DNA of 64,000 nt, from positions 62,001-126,000 of the forward strand of contig JAEZKC010000016.1 of the NCBI GenBank assembly GCA_023436205.1, read 5' to 3'. Under the pieces are notes generated by a model that saw only the letters and a list, made by a program, of their open reading frames with translations, did no database searches and had not been told where the DNA came from. This DNA comes from Fibrobacterota bacterium (lineage in GTDB: Bacteria > Fibrobacterota > Chitinivibrionia > Chitinivibrionales > Chitinispirillaceae). The translations under genes were made by a program, and so were the position numbers. Positions within the stretch are counted from its first letter, which is position 1, and every line of letters starts with the position of its first letter. Of the stretch, positions 1-8,360 are shown piece after piece.

Positions 1-1151
1 CGACTCAGGGCATTGCTGATGGAATTTTTATCTATTATACCCCTGTAAATCTTATCAAACACAGACAAGCTTCCCAGTCTGAAATACATAAATATATCAG
101 AAGGAGAACTCTCTGCAGGGATCAAGGTGGAAAAATCGGGCATCACCACAACTGGCCCCCGATGCTGTTCGGCATAGAGGTGATCGGGATCTTCACCGGA
201 GTGACTTACAGCCGAAAAGCGAATATCTGAATCAGACCTCCCCAGGTCAAGAAAGCCCAGGAACTCAAAGGCTTTAAGCCCCTGAAGCAGTATTTTCCGA
301 TCCTGTTCGGGAACAAATGTAGCGGAAAACCAATTACCACTGGAGCGGGCCAGCATTTCTTTAAGTAACTCAAGCCTCATAAAACCGGAATACGTTACAG
401 CGTAATCTGTAACTCCCTTAAGCTGCTCCTTCATGCTCTTTGAAAGCCAGTCCTTCACACACTGCAGATTTAAAGAATACTCTGATTCGGTTGCAGTAAT
501 GAAACCTTTTTTCAAGGAAAGCCCAATCAGAAAACCGGCAGCGGAATCCCCATCGATACCTCCGCTTTTTCCAGTAAGAGTGGAATCATGCGTGAGTCTT
601 TTTAGAGGATTTAGGGCAGAACGGGTGAGCCCGCCAGTACGACTGCGAACAAGCTGCCGCTGAAAAGCCAGACCACAAACTACAGCCACATCATTAAGCG
701 GGCGCCAGGAGAGCACAGATACGGGGTGAACATAATCATTAGTCTGCGCGGCAGAGGATAACTCCTGAGCCATAAGCGCCCTGAGGTGAGGTTCAAATTC
801 ATCAAAACCAAAGTATCTGACATTCCCCGCCTGATCTCTTGCCCCGAATACCAGAAAAGTTTTTACCAGGGTGTCATCGAGTCCCTTAAACTCGGGAGCA
901 CTCAGTCCATTCCCCCCCATGAGGTACACCAGTGCACACTTGAGCCTGATTTCGGAATCCAGCTCCTGAAAGCGCTCGGTTAGAGCAGCTTTAGTAGCGA
1001 ATTTTCGAACGGTTTCCTCAACCATGGCCGAGGACAGAATTCGTCTAGCCCCCTCCGTTTTTCTGATTAACTGGTCCAGAACCCACTGATGAGGCAGCAT
1101 TTTTACATATTCCTGAAAATGCAACGCCCCGGGCGTCTTTACACGTTCCAT
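1..1151 (-). CDS. Helicase-associated (XPB/Ssl2-like, Helicase_C_3) protein, C-terminus cut off by window edge
   Basis: An uninterrupted frame runs on the minus strand from an ATG at 1151 (AAGGA about 7 nt upstream) to the window edge, giving about 383 residues. The N-terminal part is helical and charged. Residues about 330-383 (VVVMPDFSTLIPAESSPSD, then a receding YFRLGSL...YRGIIDKNSISNAL pattern) match the layout of the XPB/Ssl2-like N-terminal family Helicase_C_3, in which a hydrophobic strand and 'P' turn precede a run ending in 'R..Y..t..s...AL'. Such proteins often sit beside DEAD-type helicases; the partner would be off the left edge. Role is inferred from the family only. The family call rests on one conserved block. 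Confidence 0.65.
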   Translation of the reverse strand, partial: MERVKTPGALHFQEYVKMLPHQWVLDQLIRKTEGARRILSSAMVEETVRKFATKAALTERFQELDSEIRLKCALVYLMGGNGLSAPEFKGLDDTLVKTFLVFGARDQAGNVRYFGFDEFEPHLRALMAQELSSAAQTNDYVHPVSVLSWRPLNDVAVVCGLAFQRQLVRSRTGGLTRSALNPLKRLTHDSTLTGKSGGIDGDSAAGFLIGLSLKKGFITATESEYSLNLQCVKDWLSKSMKEQLKGVTDYAVTYSGFMRLELLKEMLARSSGNWFSATFVPEQDRKILLQGLKAFEFLGFLDLGRSDSDIRFSAVSHSGEDPDHLYAEQHRGPVVVMPDFSTLIPAESSPSDIFMYFRLGSLSVFDKIYRGIIDKNSISNALS

Positions 1152-1372
1152 GTACGGGTCCTTCGGCTCTTAGGTGCTTTCGGTATTCCCTCCCGAGTAT
1201 TCGGGTAGGCTTGAGATAGACAGTAAAATATAAATAGCGGTTCGGTGGAGGGAGTATTTGAAATGAGGAGGAGGGGGGAGTGGGGCGAGGAAGGGGATGA
1301 AGAGAAGGGGGGGGGGGAGGGAAGCTGCGGAGTTATTATCCCCGCAGCAGGGTCTTAGGAAGGGACTTTGTA
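1152..1372. other. Intergenic region with G-rich polypurine tract and a hairpin
   Basis: Between the helicase-like gene and the FKBP 3' end. Positions 1261-1323 are almost pure purine on the plus strand, with G runs of six, four and four and an 11-G run at 1307-1317, so G-quadruplex or triplex folding is possible. A hairpin follows: GCTGCGG (1324-1330) pairs with CCGCAGC (1342-1348). In the direction of FKBP transcription no U tract follows the hairpin; a C-rich run does. No ORF was seen here. Confidence 0.7.
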
Positions 1373-1413
1373 CCCCAAAGATGCTGTAGTGGAGTACTAA
1401 ATCACCTTTGGGG
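1373..1413 (-). repeat. 41-bp palindromic gene-end repeat, copy 1 (REP-like)
   Basis: Imperfect palindrome with outer arms CCCCAAAG and CTTTGGGG and an inner part containing TTTAGTACTCCAC when read on the minus strand. It is identical base for base to the copy at 8309-8349 and closely related to the one at 4174-4214. It begins 4 nt after the FKBP stop codon and, read along that gene, has the same orientation as the other two copies have to theirs. No U tract follows, so it is not a classical terminator. A RAYT transposase gene lies 3 kb away. Confidence 0.85.
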
Positions 1414-1417
1414 AGCC

Positions 1418-2131
1418 TTATTTCTCTATTTCGAGTAGCTCAATCTCAAATATCAATGTTGTGTTGGGTCCAACCGGAGGACGAGCACCTCTTTCACCAT
1501 AAGCCAGGTCAGAGGGAACGAAAATCTTATATTTTCCACCCACCTTCATGAGCTGAAGCGCCTCGGTCCAACCTTTTATCACCCCGGTTACCGGGAAAGT
1601 CACCGGTTCACCTCTATCAACAGAGCTGTCGAAGACAGTGCCGTTGATAAGGGTACCATGATAGTGCACTTTCACTTTGTCGCTGGTTGTGGGAGTGGCT
1701 CCGGTTCCTTCTTTAACTACCTGATACTGAAGGCCGCTCTCTGTTACCTGTACGCCGGGAACCTGCTTATTGGCAGCCAGGAATTCCTCACCGGCCTTTT
1801 TGTTCTCGTCCATCTCCTTCTGACGCTTGGCAGTTTTCTTGGCCTGAAGTTCCTGAGAAAACTGACTTCCCACCTTGGAAAGCACTGAATCGGGCAGCTG
1901 TGAAGGTTGATCCTTGAGAACTTCATCGATGGCAGCCATGAGCACATCGAGATTAAATTCGGTGTCCAGATCCTTGAGAGATTTTCCAATATCCCTGCCA
2001 ACCATATAACTGACCTGATTATTGAACTCAGAAAGATCAGGCTTAGCCTGCTTTTTCTTGGTGACAGCATCACAGGACACCAGAGAAACTGCCAGCAGTG
2101 CGGATGTGGCAACCGCAAATATACCCTTCAT
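1418..2131 (-). CDS. FKBP-type peptidyl-prolyl isomerase lipoprotein (Mip/FkpA type)
   Basis: Catalyses cis-trans isomerisation of prolyl bonds in exported proteins. Residues 1-20 are a lipoprotein signal with lipobox LVSC (Cys20). Residues about 30-125 form the helical FKBP N-terminal dimerisation domain and about 135-237 the FKBP catalytic domain (VKVHYHGTLINGTVFDSS, GVIKGWTEAL, PSDLAYGERGA). At 237 residues the length is usual for Mip/FkpA. ATG at 2131 is preceded by AAGGAG at 7 nt. An Asp follows the lipidated Cys; in E. coli this would favour inner-membrane retention, but the rule may not hold here. Monocistronic, ending in the 41-bp palindrome. Confidence 0.93.
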   Translation of the reverse strand: MKGIFAVATSALLAVSLVSCDAVTKKKQAKPDLSEFNNQVSYMVGRDIGKSLKDLDTEFNLDVLMAAIDEVLKDQPSQLPDSVLSKVGSQFSQELQAKKTAKRQKEMDENKKAGEEFLAANKQVPGVQVTESGLQYQVVKEGTGATPTTSDKVKVHYHGTLINGTVFDSSVDRGEPVTFPVTGVIKGWTEALQLMKVGGKYKIFVPSDLAYGERGARPPVGPNTTLIFEIELLEIEK

Positions 2132-2379
2132 GAAGGCTCCTTAGTTTGAGAGATGAAAATTATCGGTGATTAAGATCAGACCGAAAAGTTGATAAATATA
2201 CCATTAGCCATCGACAGATGCTTAAGAGACGGTTTCAGGAGAGGATTTGCGACTCGGGAGAGCACTTTATTGCCGAGCTGATGAACTCTTTTTGTTTTGG
2301 GCGCAACTAAACTTTCAGTATATTGTAGTAACATAACAAAGAAAAATACTATTTAAACGTTTAATAAAGGAGCCCGTGA

Positions 2380-4155
2380 GTGAACCGCCGAACGATGATA
2401 CTGACTGTGCTGCTCTGTGCTCTGGGGACCATTTCAGCACTGGCCCAGGGAGCTTTCGATGCCGCCGCCTACAAACGCGCACTGTGGATGACCACCCGTT
2501 TTTATGGAGCACAGCGCTCAGGAGTGGGCCCCAACTGGCTTTTGATGGATCACGCCTACAAGACCAGCTTCACTCAGGATGCCGATGGAGCCTATAATCT
2601 GGAAGGCGGCTGGTTCGACTGCGGCGACCACGTCACTTTCGGGCACACATTCTTTTATTCAGCCTACGTGCTGGCTAAGGCTTATGAAATGTTTCCACAA
2701 GGATTTCATGATCTTTATGATGGAAAGAGCTACAGCGACTTTGCCGAAAGCGGCAACTGGGATATGCCCGGAGGAAAGCCCAATGGTTATCCCGATCTGC
2801 TAGAGGAACTCAAGTATGCTACTGATTGGATAATCAAAGCTACTCCCAATTCAAACACATTCTATTATGAAAAAGGGAACGGCGGTTATGACCACAAAAC
2901 TTGGGTCACCGCCGGCAAGATGTCCACTCAGCCGGTCAATGAAGGTGGTGAGCCCAGGCCAATATACAAAAACCCTGAGGACGGCAGACTTCCCTCTTTT
3001 GCCGCTGCAGCATTAGCGGTCATGGCCCGAGTTTACCGCAAGTATGACAGCACCTATGCCAATCTTTGTATCACCCATGCAAAAAACGCCTACGATTATG
3101 CCTCCCCCAGAAAAAACCAGTCTGTAGGCGCCGCTTCGGGTGGATTCTATAGCGCAAGTAAAGATCCCGCAACTTCATTTCTGATCGGGGCAGCTGAAAT
3201 GTACAAGACTACTGGAGAAGACAAATATAAAAACGATGTTACTGCAAATCTGGGCGAAGTAAAAGATCATTTTTATGGATTGGACTACTCAAATCCCCAT
3301 GATTTGGCTCCTTTGGCAGTAGCCACAGCCATAGCGGATCAGGAATCGACGATGCTGGACAAAATTAAAACCATGTTTATTGACAAATATACCACAAGCA
3401 TCAATGGAGAAAAAGTTTGCACCAAGGGCAATTCAGGTTGGGGTGCGCTGCGGTATCCGGCAAATCATGCATTCAGCACAGCTCTTTATTCCAAAGCCTC
3501 TGGAACAAACCAGTATGATCAGTTCATTTATAATCAGATGGACTATATTATGGGAAGTAACAACGCCAAACAGTCCTTCATTGTGGGTTTCTGCGATGGA
3601 TGTTCTAAAGAGCCAAAACTTCCCCACCACCGCAACGTGTATCTGCGGGATGACAACCCGGATGATGGTGCCAAAGCTGACATGACAATCCCTGCACGCA
3701 ACAAACAGTTTGGTCAGCTCATGGGCGGATCCTGGATCTCTACAAGTTACAGCGAATCGGTTACCGATTATGCCATGACCGAGGGAGGCATCGACTATAA
3801 CGCTGGATTGGTTGGAGCCCTGGCCTATGTGGTTTCCCAACTTGACCCCGCGGACACCAGCAAAATGACAGGGAAAGTGGATGACCCCATTCAGCCAGTG
3901 CAGTTTAGCACCAAATCACTGGCAGCACAGGGGTTAAGCATCAAGCAGCAAAAAGGGACTGTGTCCTTCAGTGCGGATAAGGGGATGGGGATTTCGGTGA
4001 ATGTTTATAACTTGGCAGGAAACCTGGTTTTCACAAGCAATGGTGCTTCTTCAAGAGTGCAATGGCGGAGTGCCTCCCAGGCCAGGGGAATGTATGTGGT
4101 GAAAGTAAGGATGGGGAGCGGGAGAATTATTGAGACAGGAATTGTCCTGAGGTAA
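2380..4155 (+). CDS. Secreted GH9 endoglucanase with C-terminal sorting domain
   Basis: Hydrolyses beta-1,4-glucan (cellulose). Residues 1-23 are a Sec signal peptide (MILTVLLCALGTISALAQG). The (alpha/alpha)6 GH9 catalytic domain spans about 25-490: GGWFDCGDHVTFG carries the paired Asp residues D80 and D83, LPHHRN the conserved His, and TEGGIDYNAGLVGALAY the general-acid Glu (E468). Residues about 505-591 form a beta-rich tail (ISVNVYNLAGNLV...GMYVVKVR) like the C-terminal sorting domains of type IX-type secretion. No Ig-like or CBM domain is seen. The start is GTG with AAAGGAG 7 nt upstream; the nearby GTG at 2376 is out of frame. A 41-bp palindrome follows 18 nt after the stop. Confidence 0.94.
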   Translation: MNRRTMILTVLLCALGTISALAQGAFDAAAYKRALWMTTRFYGAQRSGVGPNWLLMDHAYKTSFTQDADGAYNLEGGWFDCGDHVTFGHTFFYSAYVLAKAYEMFPQGFHDLYDGKSYSDFAESGNWDMPGGKPNGYPDLLEELKYATDWIIKATPNSNTFYYEKGNGGYDHKTWVTAGKMSTQPVNEGGEPRPIYKNPEDGRLPSFAAAALAVMARVYRKYDSTYANLCITHAKNAYDYASPRKNQSVGAASGGFYSASKDPATSFLIGAAEMYKTTGEDKYKNDVTANLGEVKDHFYGLDYSNPHDLAPLAVATAIADQESTMLDKIKTMFIDKYTTSINGEKVCTKGNSGWGALRYPANHAFSTALYSKASGTNQYDQFIYNQMDYIMGSNNAKQSFIVGFCDGCSKEPKLPHHRNVYLRDDNPDDGAKADMTIPARNKQFGQLMGGSWISTSYSESVTDYAMTEGGIDYNAGLVGALAYVVSQLDPADTSKMTGKVDDPIQPVQFSTKSLAAQGLSIKQQKGTVSFSADKGMGISVNVYNLAGNLVFTSNGASSRVQWRSASQARGMYVVKVRMGSGRIIETGIVLR

Positions 4156-4173
4156 TAATGCGAAACCAGATAT

Positions 4174-4214
4174 CCCCAAAGATGATTTAGTACTCCACAA
4201 ATTCATCTTTGGGG
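4174..4214 (+). repeat. 41-bp palindromic gene-end repeat, copy 3 (diverged)
   Basis: Same element as 1373-1413 and 8309-8349 but on the opposite strand and with several inner substitutions. Its arms are the most complete of the three: CCCCAAAGATGA pairs perfectly with TCATCTTTGGGG (12 bp), with core TTTAGTACTCCAC in the loop. It lies 18 nt behind the GH9 stop codon and 206 bp from the 3' end of the RAYT transposase gene, so it could be the REP-type substrate linked to that enzyme. Confidence 0.85.
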
Positions 4215-4420
4215 CAACCCTTTCACTTTCTGGCGGAGTTAAAGGAGCCATCCCCGAATTACACCTTAATCTGTAATTTCACGATTTTTTATATCTGAAG
4301 TGTTCCAAATAATGCAGCTCTCCCCAAGAAATCACAAAAAAAGACAAATACAGATTTGAAACCGTAAAACAGCCCTTGGTTTTTTGAAATACGAAGCGAC
4401 AATTTGGAGCAAGGTATGAT

Positions 4421-5395
4421 TTAGATTTGCAGCTTTATTTTCTCTATCAGCTTAATTATTTCTTTTTTCCCCCGCCCTCTTGACATCATCCTGGAAACAG
4501 CCGAAGCGGTCACTCCCAGATAATCAGCAAGCGCTTTCCCTTTGAAATCCAGCAAGGTAACACCCGCTAATGAGAAAAGTTCCCTGGCATTTGACCGGAG
4601 ATTGACTCTTCCCTGGGTGAAAAGATCGTCAAAGATCAAATTTGTATGCTCGCCGACTATTTCATGAAGTTTACCGGGGGAGATATTCGCTATCAGATGC
4701 CTGGCAATTTGAGCCCGTCTGAACGCATCCTTTTCCATGACATCTTGTACAAAGTTGCTATCTCCGATTATCCATGCCCTAAGTTTTGAACTATTTTGAC
4801 AACTCTGATTCGCAATTCTGACATTGGCGATTACATCACAGCCGAATTCAGGCGACCGCACCTTCATAAAGTCTTTATACTCTTCGAATGCATTCTCTTG
4901 ACTAAATGCACCGAGAAGTTCATCACAATTCTGAAAATCATTTCTGCAATTGCCTAAGATAGCAGCATGGCCACTCCATTTATAGCTATCCAGTTCATCG
5001 ATCGTACACTCTCCACAACGGACAGGATTCTGATGCACATAACGTATTAAATCTTTCAAGTGGGTATCCTGACAAATTACCGAAGCAAATCGACGATAAA
5101 AAACTACCCCTTCCCGTCCTTCCTCTTCAGAGTTATATTTTCTGGCATAAACTGAGTTCAATCTCTGCATAAATCTGGAAATGGTAACGGTACTGGCCTT
5201 TACAATAAGATGATAATGATCCTTCTGAATGGACCAGGCACAGCAGGAATAGGAAAACAGATTAAGACTTGTCTTTAGCTGATCAAGGAAAAACTGCTTT
5301 AGTTTATCATTAGGGAAGATATTCTCTTCGAAAACGCCTTTGGACATTATATGATAATAGACATCCGGAGCGGAAATTCTGGGTTTAGTGGTCAC
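4421..5395 (-). mobile_element. REP-associated tyrosine transposase (RAYT, IS200/IS605 Y1 family) with C-terminal HTH
   Basis: A single-strand DNA transposase/endonuclease-like protein of 324 residues. The Y1_Tnp domain spans about 8-150: VYYHIMSKG N-terminal strand, the HUH metal site as H60-Y-H62 (KDHYHLIVKAS), and the catalytic tyrosine as Y119 in LIRYVHQNPVRCG, followed by YKWSGHAAILG, typical of RAYTs. The C-terminal half is helical and ends in an HTH (ADYLGVTASAVSRMMSRGRG). Start is GTG with AAAGGAG 7 nt upstream. No terminal IS200-style hairpins or accessory tnpB were found; instead the 41-bp palindromes here may be its targets. It appears intact. Confidence 0.88.
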
Positions 5396-5557
5396 GGCAG
5401 CTCCTTTTCTTGATTATGGGTGCAAAATTAAGCTGCAAATATCAAGCCGTTTATCAACCCCGAAGGTGCATCAATACAGCACTATGGCATCTTTGGGCAA
5501 GGCTATCTGGCTTTCCTTTTGCTCCCTTCATCAACATCCCCAAACAAGGAGCAACTC

Positions 5558-5995
5558 ATGCTTAATAAAAATGCTATCGAACAACTCTCCTCCCTTCTCA
5601 AACTTGACTACGATGCCGCACGCGCATACAAACAAGCCCTCGACAGCATCTCGGAACTGGACATCAAAGCTCATATTCGCAAATTCCACGATGACCATAT
5701 GCGCCACGTCGATAACCTTTCAGAAATCATCACCAATCTCGGCGGCACTCCGCCAGAAAAAAGCGGCGACATACAAAGCCTTTTCCTGAGCGGGCTCTCC
5801 TCATTACAAGGCCTGTTTGGAACAGGAGCTGCCCTCAAAGCCCTCCAGGGAGGTGAAAAAATCACCAATAAATCCTATAACGATGCCGTCCATCAGGATT
5901 TTTCACTGGAAATACGAAAGGTACTTGAGGGCAATTTCCGAGATGAGCAAATCCACATCGATTACATTAACAGTATGCTTGAGATAACCTTATAA
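5558..5995 (+). CDS. DUF2383 ferritin-like four-helix protein
   Basis: A 145-residue all-helical protein. LDYDAARAYKQALDSI, IRKFHDDHMRHVDNLSEIITNLGG and the C-terminal NFRDEQIHIDYINSMLE give the ferritin-like pattern of paired E/D/H residues seen in DUF2383/PA2169-type proteins, which occur in stress and sporulation settings; biochemical function is unknown. The longer upstream frame was rejected: ATG at 5558 has CAAGGAGC 7 nt upstream. It is followed at a distance by the terminator at 6173. Confidence 0.8.
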   Translation: MLNKNAIEQLSSLLKLDYDAARAYKQALDSISELDIKAHIRKFHDDHMRHVDNLSEIITNLGGTPPEKSGDIQSLFLSGLSSLQGLFGTGAALKALQGGEKITNKSYNDAVHQDFSLEIRKVLEGNFRDEQIHIDYINSMLEITL

Positions 5996-6172
5996 GGATT
6001 AACAACCCTGTCCCAGTCTTCCCGCCAAATGATACCCAGACCTGATAAGAAAGGGTCTTTACCTTGGACTCATTATTTCCAAAAAAACTCTTGATTCACA
6101 TTTCGTCTTTCTTTATTTTATCTCTTCGCGAATGGTGATGCGATGACTTGAAATGATCAAATCAACGCATTG

Positions 6173-6219
6173 GCCAGCAAAGCAATTAGGTATTTGTGTG
6201 CTTTGCTGGCTTTTTTTTT
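6173..6219 (+). terminator. Strong intrinsic terminator
   Basis: GCCAGCAAAGCA (6173-6184) pairs perfectly with TGCTTTGCTGGC (6199-6210) and is followed by nine T. It lies 178 bp after the DUF2383 gene and 115 bp before the DUF4914 ATG, so it could end the upstream transcript or act as an attenuator or small-RNA end in the DUF4914 leader. The stretch 5996-6333 holds no ORF. Confidence 0.9.
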
Positions 6220-6270
6220 GGAGATTTATCAAGAAGTTAAAAACAATGTACAGGTGCATTTCGAAATAAC

Positions 6271-6306
6271 GGGCTGATACTCCGAAAGGAATATCGGCCC
6301 TATTTT
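6271..6306 (+). promoter_or_regulatory. Leader hairpin upstream of DUF4914
   Basis: GGGCTGATA (6271-6279) pairs with TATCGGCCC (6292-6300; one G-U), followed by TATTTTTA. It could be a weak terminator, an attenuator or an mRNA 5' stem. A GGAAAGAGAG ribosome-binding region lies between it and the ATG at 6334. Confidence 0.45.
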
Positions 6307-6333
6307 TACAACTCACCTCGGAAAGAGAGACGC

Positions 6334-8217
6334 ATGGGTACAATCAATCTGACAGGAGAATGGCAACGACTGAACTTCCCAGGACCGGTTCAGGACATTC
6401 TGAAGAACTGCCGTAGCCTCATATTTCCTGCCAGCCGCCCCGAGCTCGTCGAGCTCGCGATGGGAGGAGCAGGGAACCTGCACTTCGATGTCAATTATGA
6501 AGTTGAAGGCAAAGGTACTGTAACTGAAGCTTCCGTTGTCCGCTGCAAAAACGGCCTTGCCGTCAACTACAAAGAAACTTACATGCGTCGCAGAGACCCA
6601 GATTGCATGGTGGTCGGTGATGAAAAGCCATCAGACAAAATGCGCTTCGAAGAGAGATTCGGCTACAAGTTCGATTCTCTTCGCAATGATACTTTCGAAT
6701 GGCTTAAAAAACAGGATCTCTCTGTTACTATTTTCACTCTGGGCGGAACTAACGGAAGCGGATACGGGGCAATGATGATTGCTCCAAAAAATGCCGGCTT
6801 TTTCATTGCCGGTCTGGCAGATCTGCAGGGAATGCTTGATCCTACTCAGATTCCCGAGGACTTTGAAATTCGATGCATCCTTTACATTGCACCCCCTTTC
6901 CGTCACACACATTTCGACGGCAAGCAAATTGTGGTGCACAATCGTCTGGACGGGGTTCATGAGATTTTCTCTTACAATCTTTATCCCGGTCCCAGCGCCA
7001 AAAAAGGTGTTTACGGAGCCCTGCTCACAATAGGAGAAGATGAGGAGTGGCTTACGCTTCATGCTGCTACAGTGCAGGTGGTTACCCCATACGATAATAC
7101 CACCACGATCATGCACGAGGGAGCCAGCGGGAGTGGAAAAAGCGAAATGCTTGAGCACGTGCACAGGGAAGAAGATGGTCGTCTCCTCCTTGGCCAAAGC
7201 GTGCTTACAGGTAAAAAACGCATGCTTTCCCTCAATCAGACCTGTGCACTTTATGCGGTTACAGATGATATGGCTATGTGCCCCCATGGCGCTCAAAATG
7301 AAAGTGGCTATGTGGTGGCATGCGATGCCGAAGAGGCCTGGTTCGTTCGTTTGAACCATATCACCCGTTACGGCACCGACCCCAATCTTGAAAAAATCAC
7401 TGTTCATCCTCAAGAACCCTTGATTTTTCTCAACATTGAAGGAGTCGCCAAATCTTCGATTCTAATCTGGGAACACACTGAAGATTCTCCTGGCAAACCA
7501 TGCCCCAATCCTCGTGTTATTCTCCCCAGAAGAGTGGTCCCTGGAAGCGTAGAAGGCGCAGTGGAGGTAAACATTCGTAACTTTGGAATCCGAACTCCGC
7601 CTTGTACTAGAGAAAACCCCACTTACGGCATTGTCGGTTTGCTGCATGTACTGCCCCCGGCTTTAGCATGGTTGTGGCGTCTGGTTTCTCCACGCGGTCA
7701 TGATAATCCCAGTATTACTGTGGATGATGCAATGACCAGTGAGGGTGTAGGATCCTATTGGCCTTTCGCTACAGGTCGTTTTGTGGACCACGCCAATCTT
7801 CTGCTCAAGCAAATCATCAACTCACCGGCAACGAGATACACGCTAACTCCCAACCAGCACGTTGGAGCGTATAAGGTAAGTTTCATGCCTCAGTGGATTT
7901 CACGCGAGTATCTGGCAAGACGCGGAATGGCAAAGTTCAGACCGGAACAGCTGACCGAAGCCAAATGTTCTTTGCTGGGGTATACGCTTTCATCTATGCA
8001 AGTTGAGGGGACTCCTATTCCTCATGACTTTCTCAGAGTTGATGAGCAACCTGAAGTTGGAGAAGACGGTTACGAAGCCGGAGCTGCGATTTTAAGAGGA
8101 TTCTTTGTGAAGGAGCTCAAAAAGTTCCTGCAACCCGATCTTTCTGATACCGGAAGAAAAATAATCGAGTGCTGCATGGATAACGGAAGCATTACCGATT
8201 ACGAGAAAATCTTGTAA
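6334..8217 (+). CDS. DUF4914 protein: PEPCK/HPr-kinase-fold ATPase
   Basis: A 627-residue soluble protein matching the DUF4914 family in length and motifs. A P-loop HEGASGSGKSEML lies at about 262-274. Its form, GxSGxGKSE, is closer to HPr kinase/phosphorylase than to PEP carboxykinase, and both share one fold. IRCILYIAPPFRHTHFDGKQIV precedes it, and a PEPCK-like C-terminal lobe with EGVGSYWPFATGRFVDHANLL follows. Substrate unknown; no biochemical role can be assigned. Not a canonical PckA or PckG: their signature substrate loops were not found. Single gene with its own leader hairpins and a terminator at 8249. Confidence 0.75.
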   Translation: MGTINLTGEWQRLNFPGPVQDILKNCRSLIFPASRPELVELAMGGAGNLHFDVNYEVEGKGTVTEASVVRCKNGLAVNYKETYMRRRDPDCMVVGDEKPSDKMRFEERFGYKFDSLRNDTFEWLKKQDLSVTIFTLGGTNGSGYGAMMIAPKNAGFFIAGLADLQGMLDPTQIPEDFEIRCILYIAPPFRHTHFDGKQIVVHNRLDGVHEIFSYNLYPGPSAKKGVYGALLTIGEDEEWLTLHAATVQVVTPYDNTTTIMHEGASGSGKSEMLEHVHREEDGRLLLGQSVLTGKKRMLSLNQTCALYAVTDDMAMCPHGAQNESGYVVACDAEEAWFVRLNHITRYGTDPNLEKITVHPQEPLIFLNIEGVAKSSILIWEHTEDSPGKPCPNPRVILPRRVVPGSVEGAVEVNIRNFGIRTPPCTRENPTYGIVGLLHVLPPALAWLWRLVSPRGHDNPSITVDDAMTSEGVGSYWPFATGRFVDHANLLLKQIINSPATRYTLTPNQHVGAYKVSFMPQWISREYLARRGMAKFRPEQLTEAKCSLLGYTLSSMQVEGTPIPHDFLRVDEQPEVGEDGYEAGAAILRGFFVKELKKFLQPDLSDTGRKIIECCMDNGSITDYEKIL

Positions 8218-8248
8218 TCAATCTGATTCGCAGTATTTTTAAAGAGAG

Positions 8249-8277
8249 CGCTCTCCTGTTTGGGAGGGCGTTTTTTT
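8249..8277 (+). terminator. Intrinsic terminator of the DUF4914 gene
   Basis: CGCTCTCC (8249-8256) pairs with GGAGGGCG (8263-8270; one G-U) followed by seven T, 31 nt after the stop. A nine-G run (8278-8286) follows directly. Confidence 0.9.
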
Positions 8278-8308
8278 GGGGGGGGGAGTTAATGGGAGAA
8301 AAGAAACA

Positions 8309-8349
8309 CCCCAAAGATGCTGTAGTGGAGTACTAAATCACCTTTGGGG
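8309..8349 (-). repeat. 41-bp palindromic gene-end repeat, copy 2
   Basis: Identical to the copy at 1373-1413. It lies 11 nt behind the DAHP synthase stop codon, in the same gene-relative orientation as the other copies, and between two convergent genes. Confidence 0.85.
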
Positions 8350-8360
8350 CATATATAAAA

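Noticed and set aside
6631..7413. 260-codon minus-strand ORF inside the DUF4914 gene
   Set aside because: Shadow frame of a well-supported gene; no ribosome-binding site or motif.
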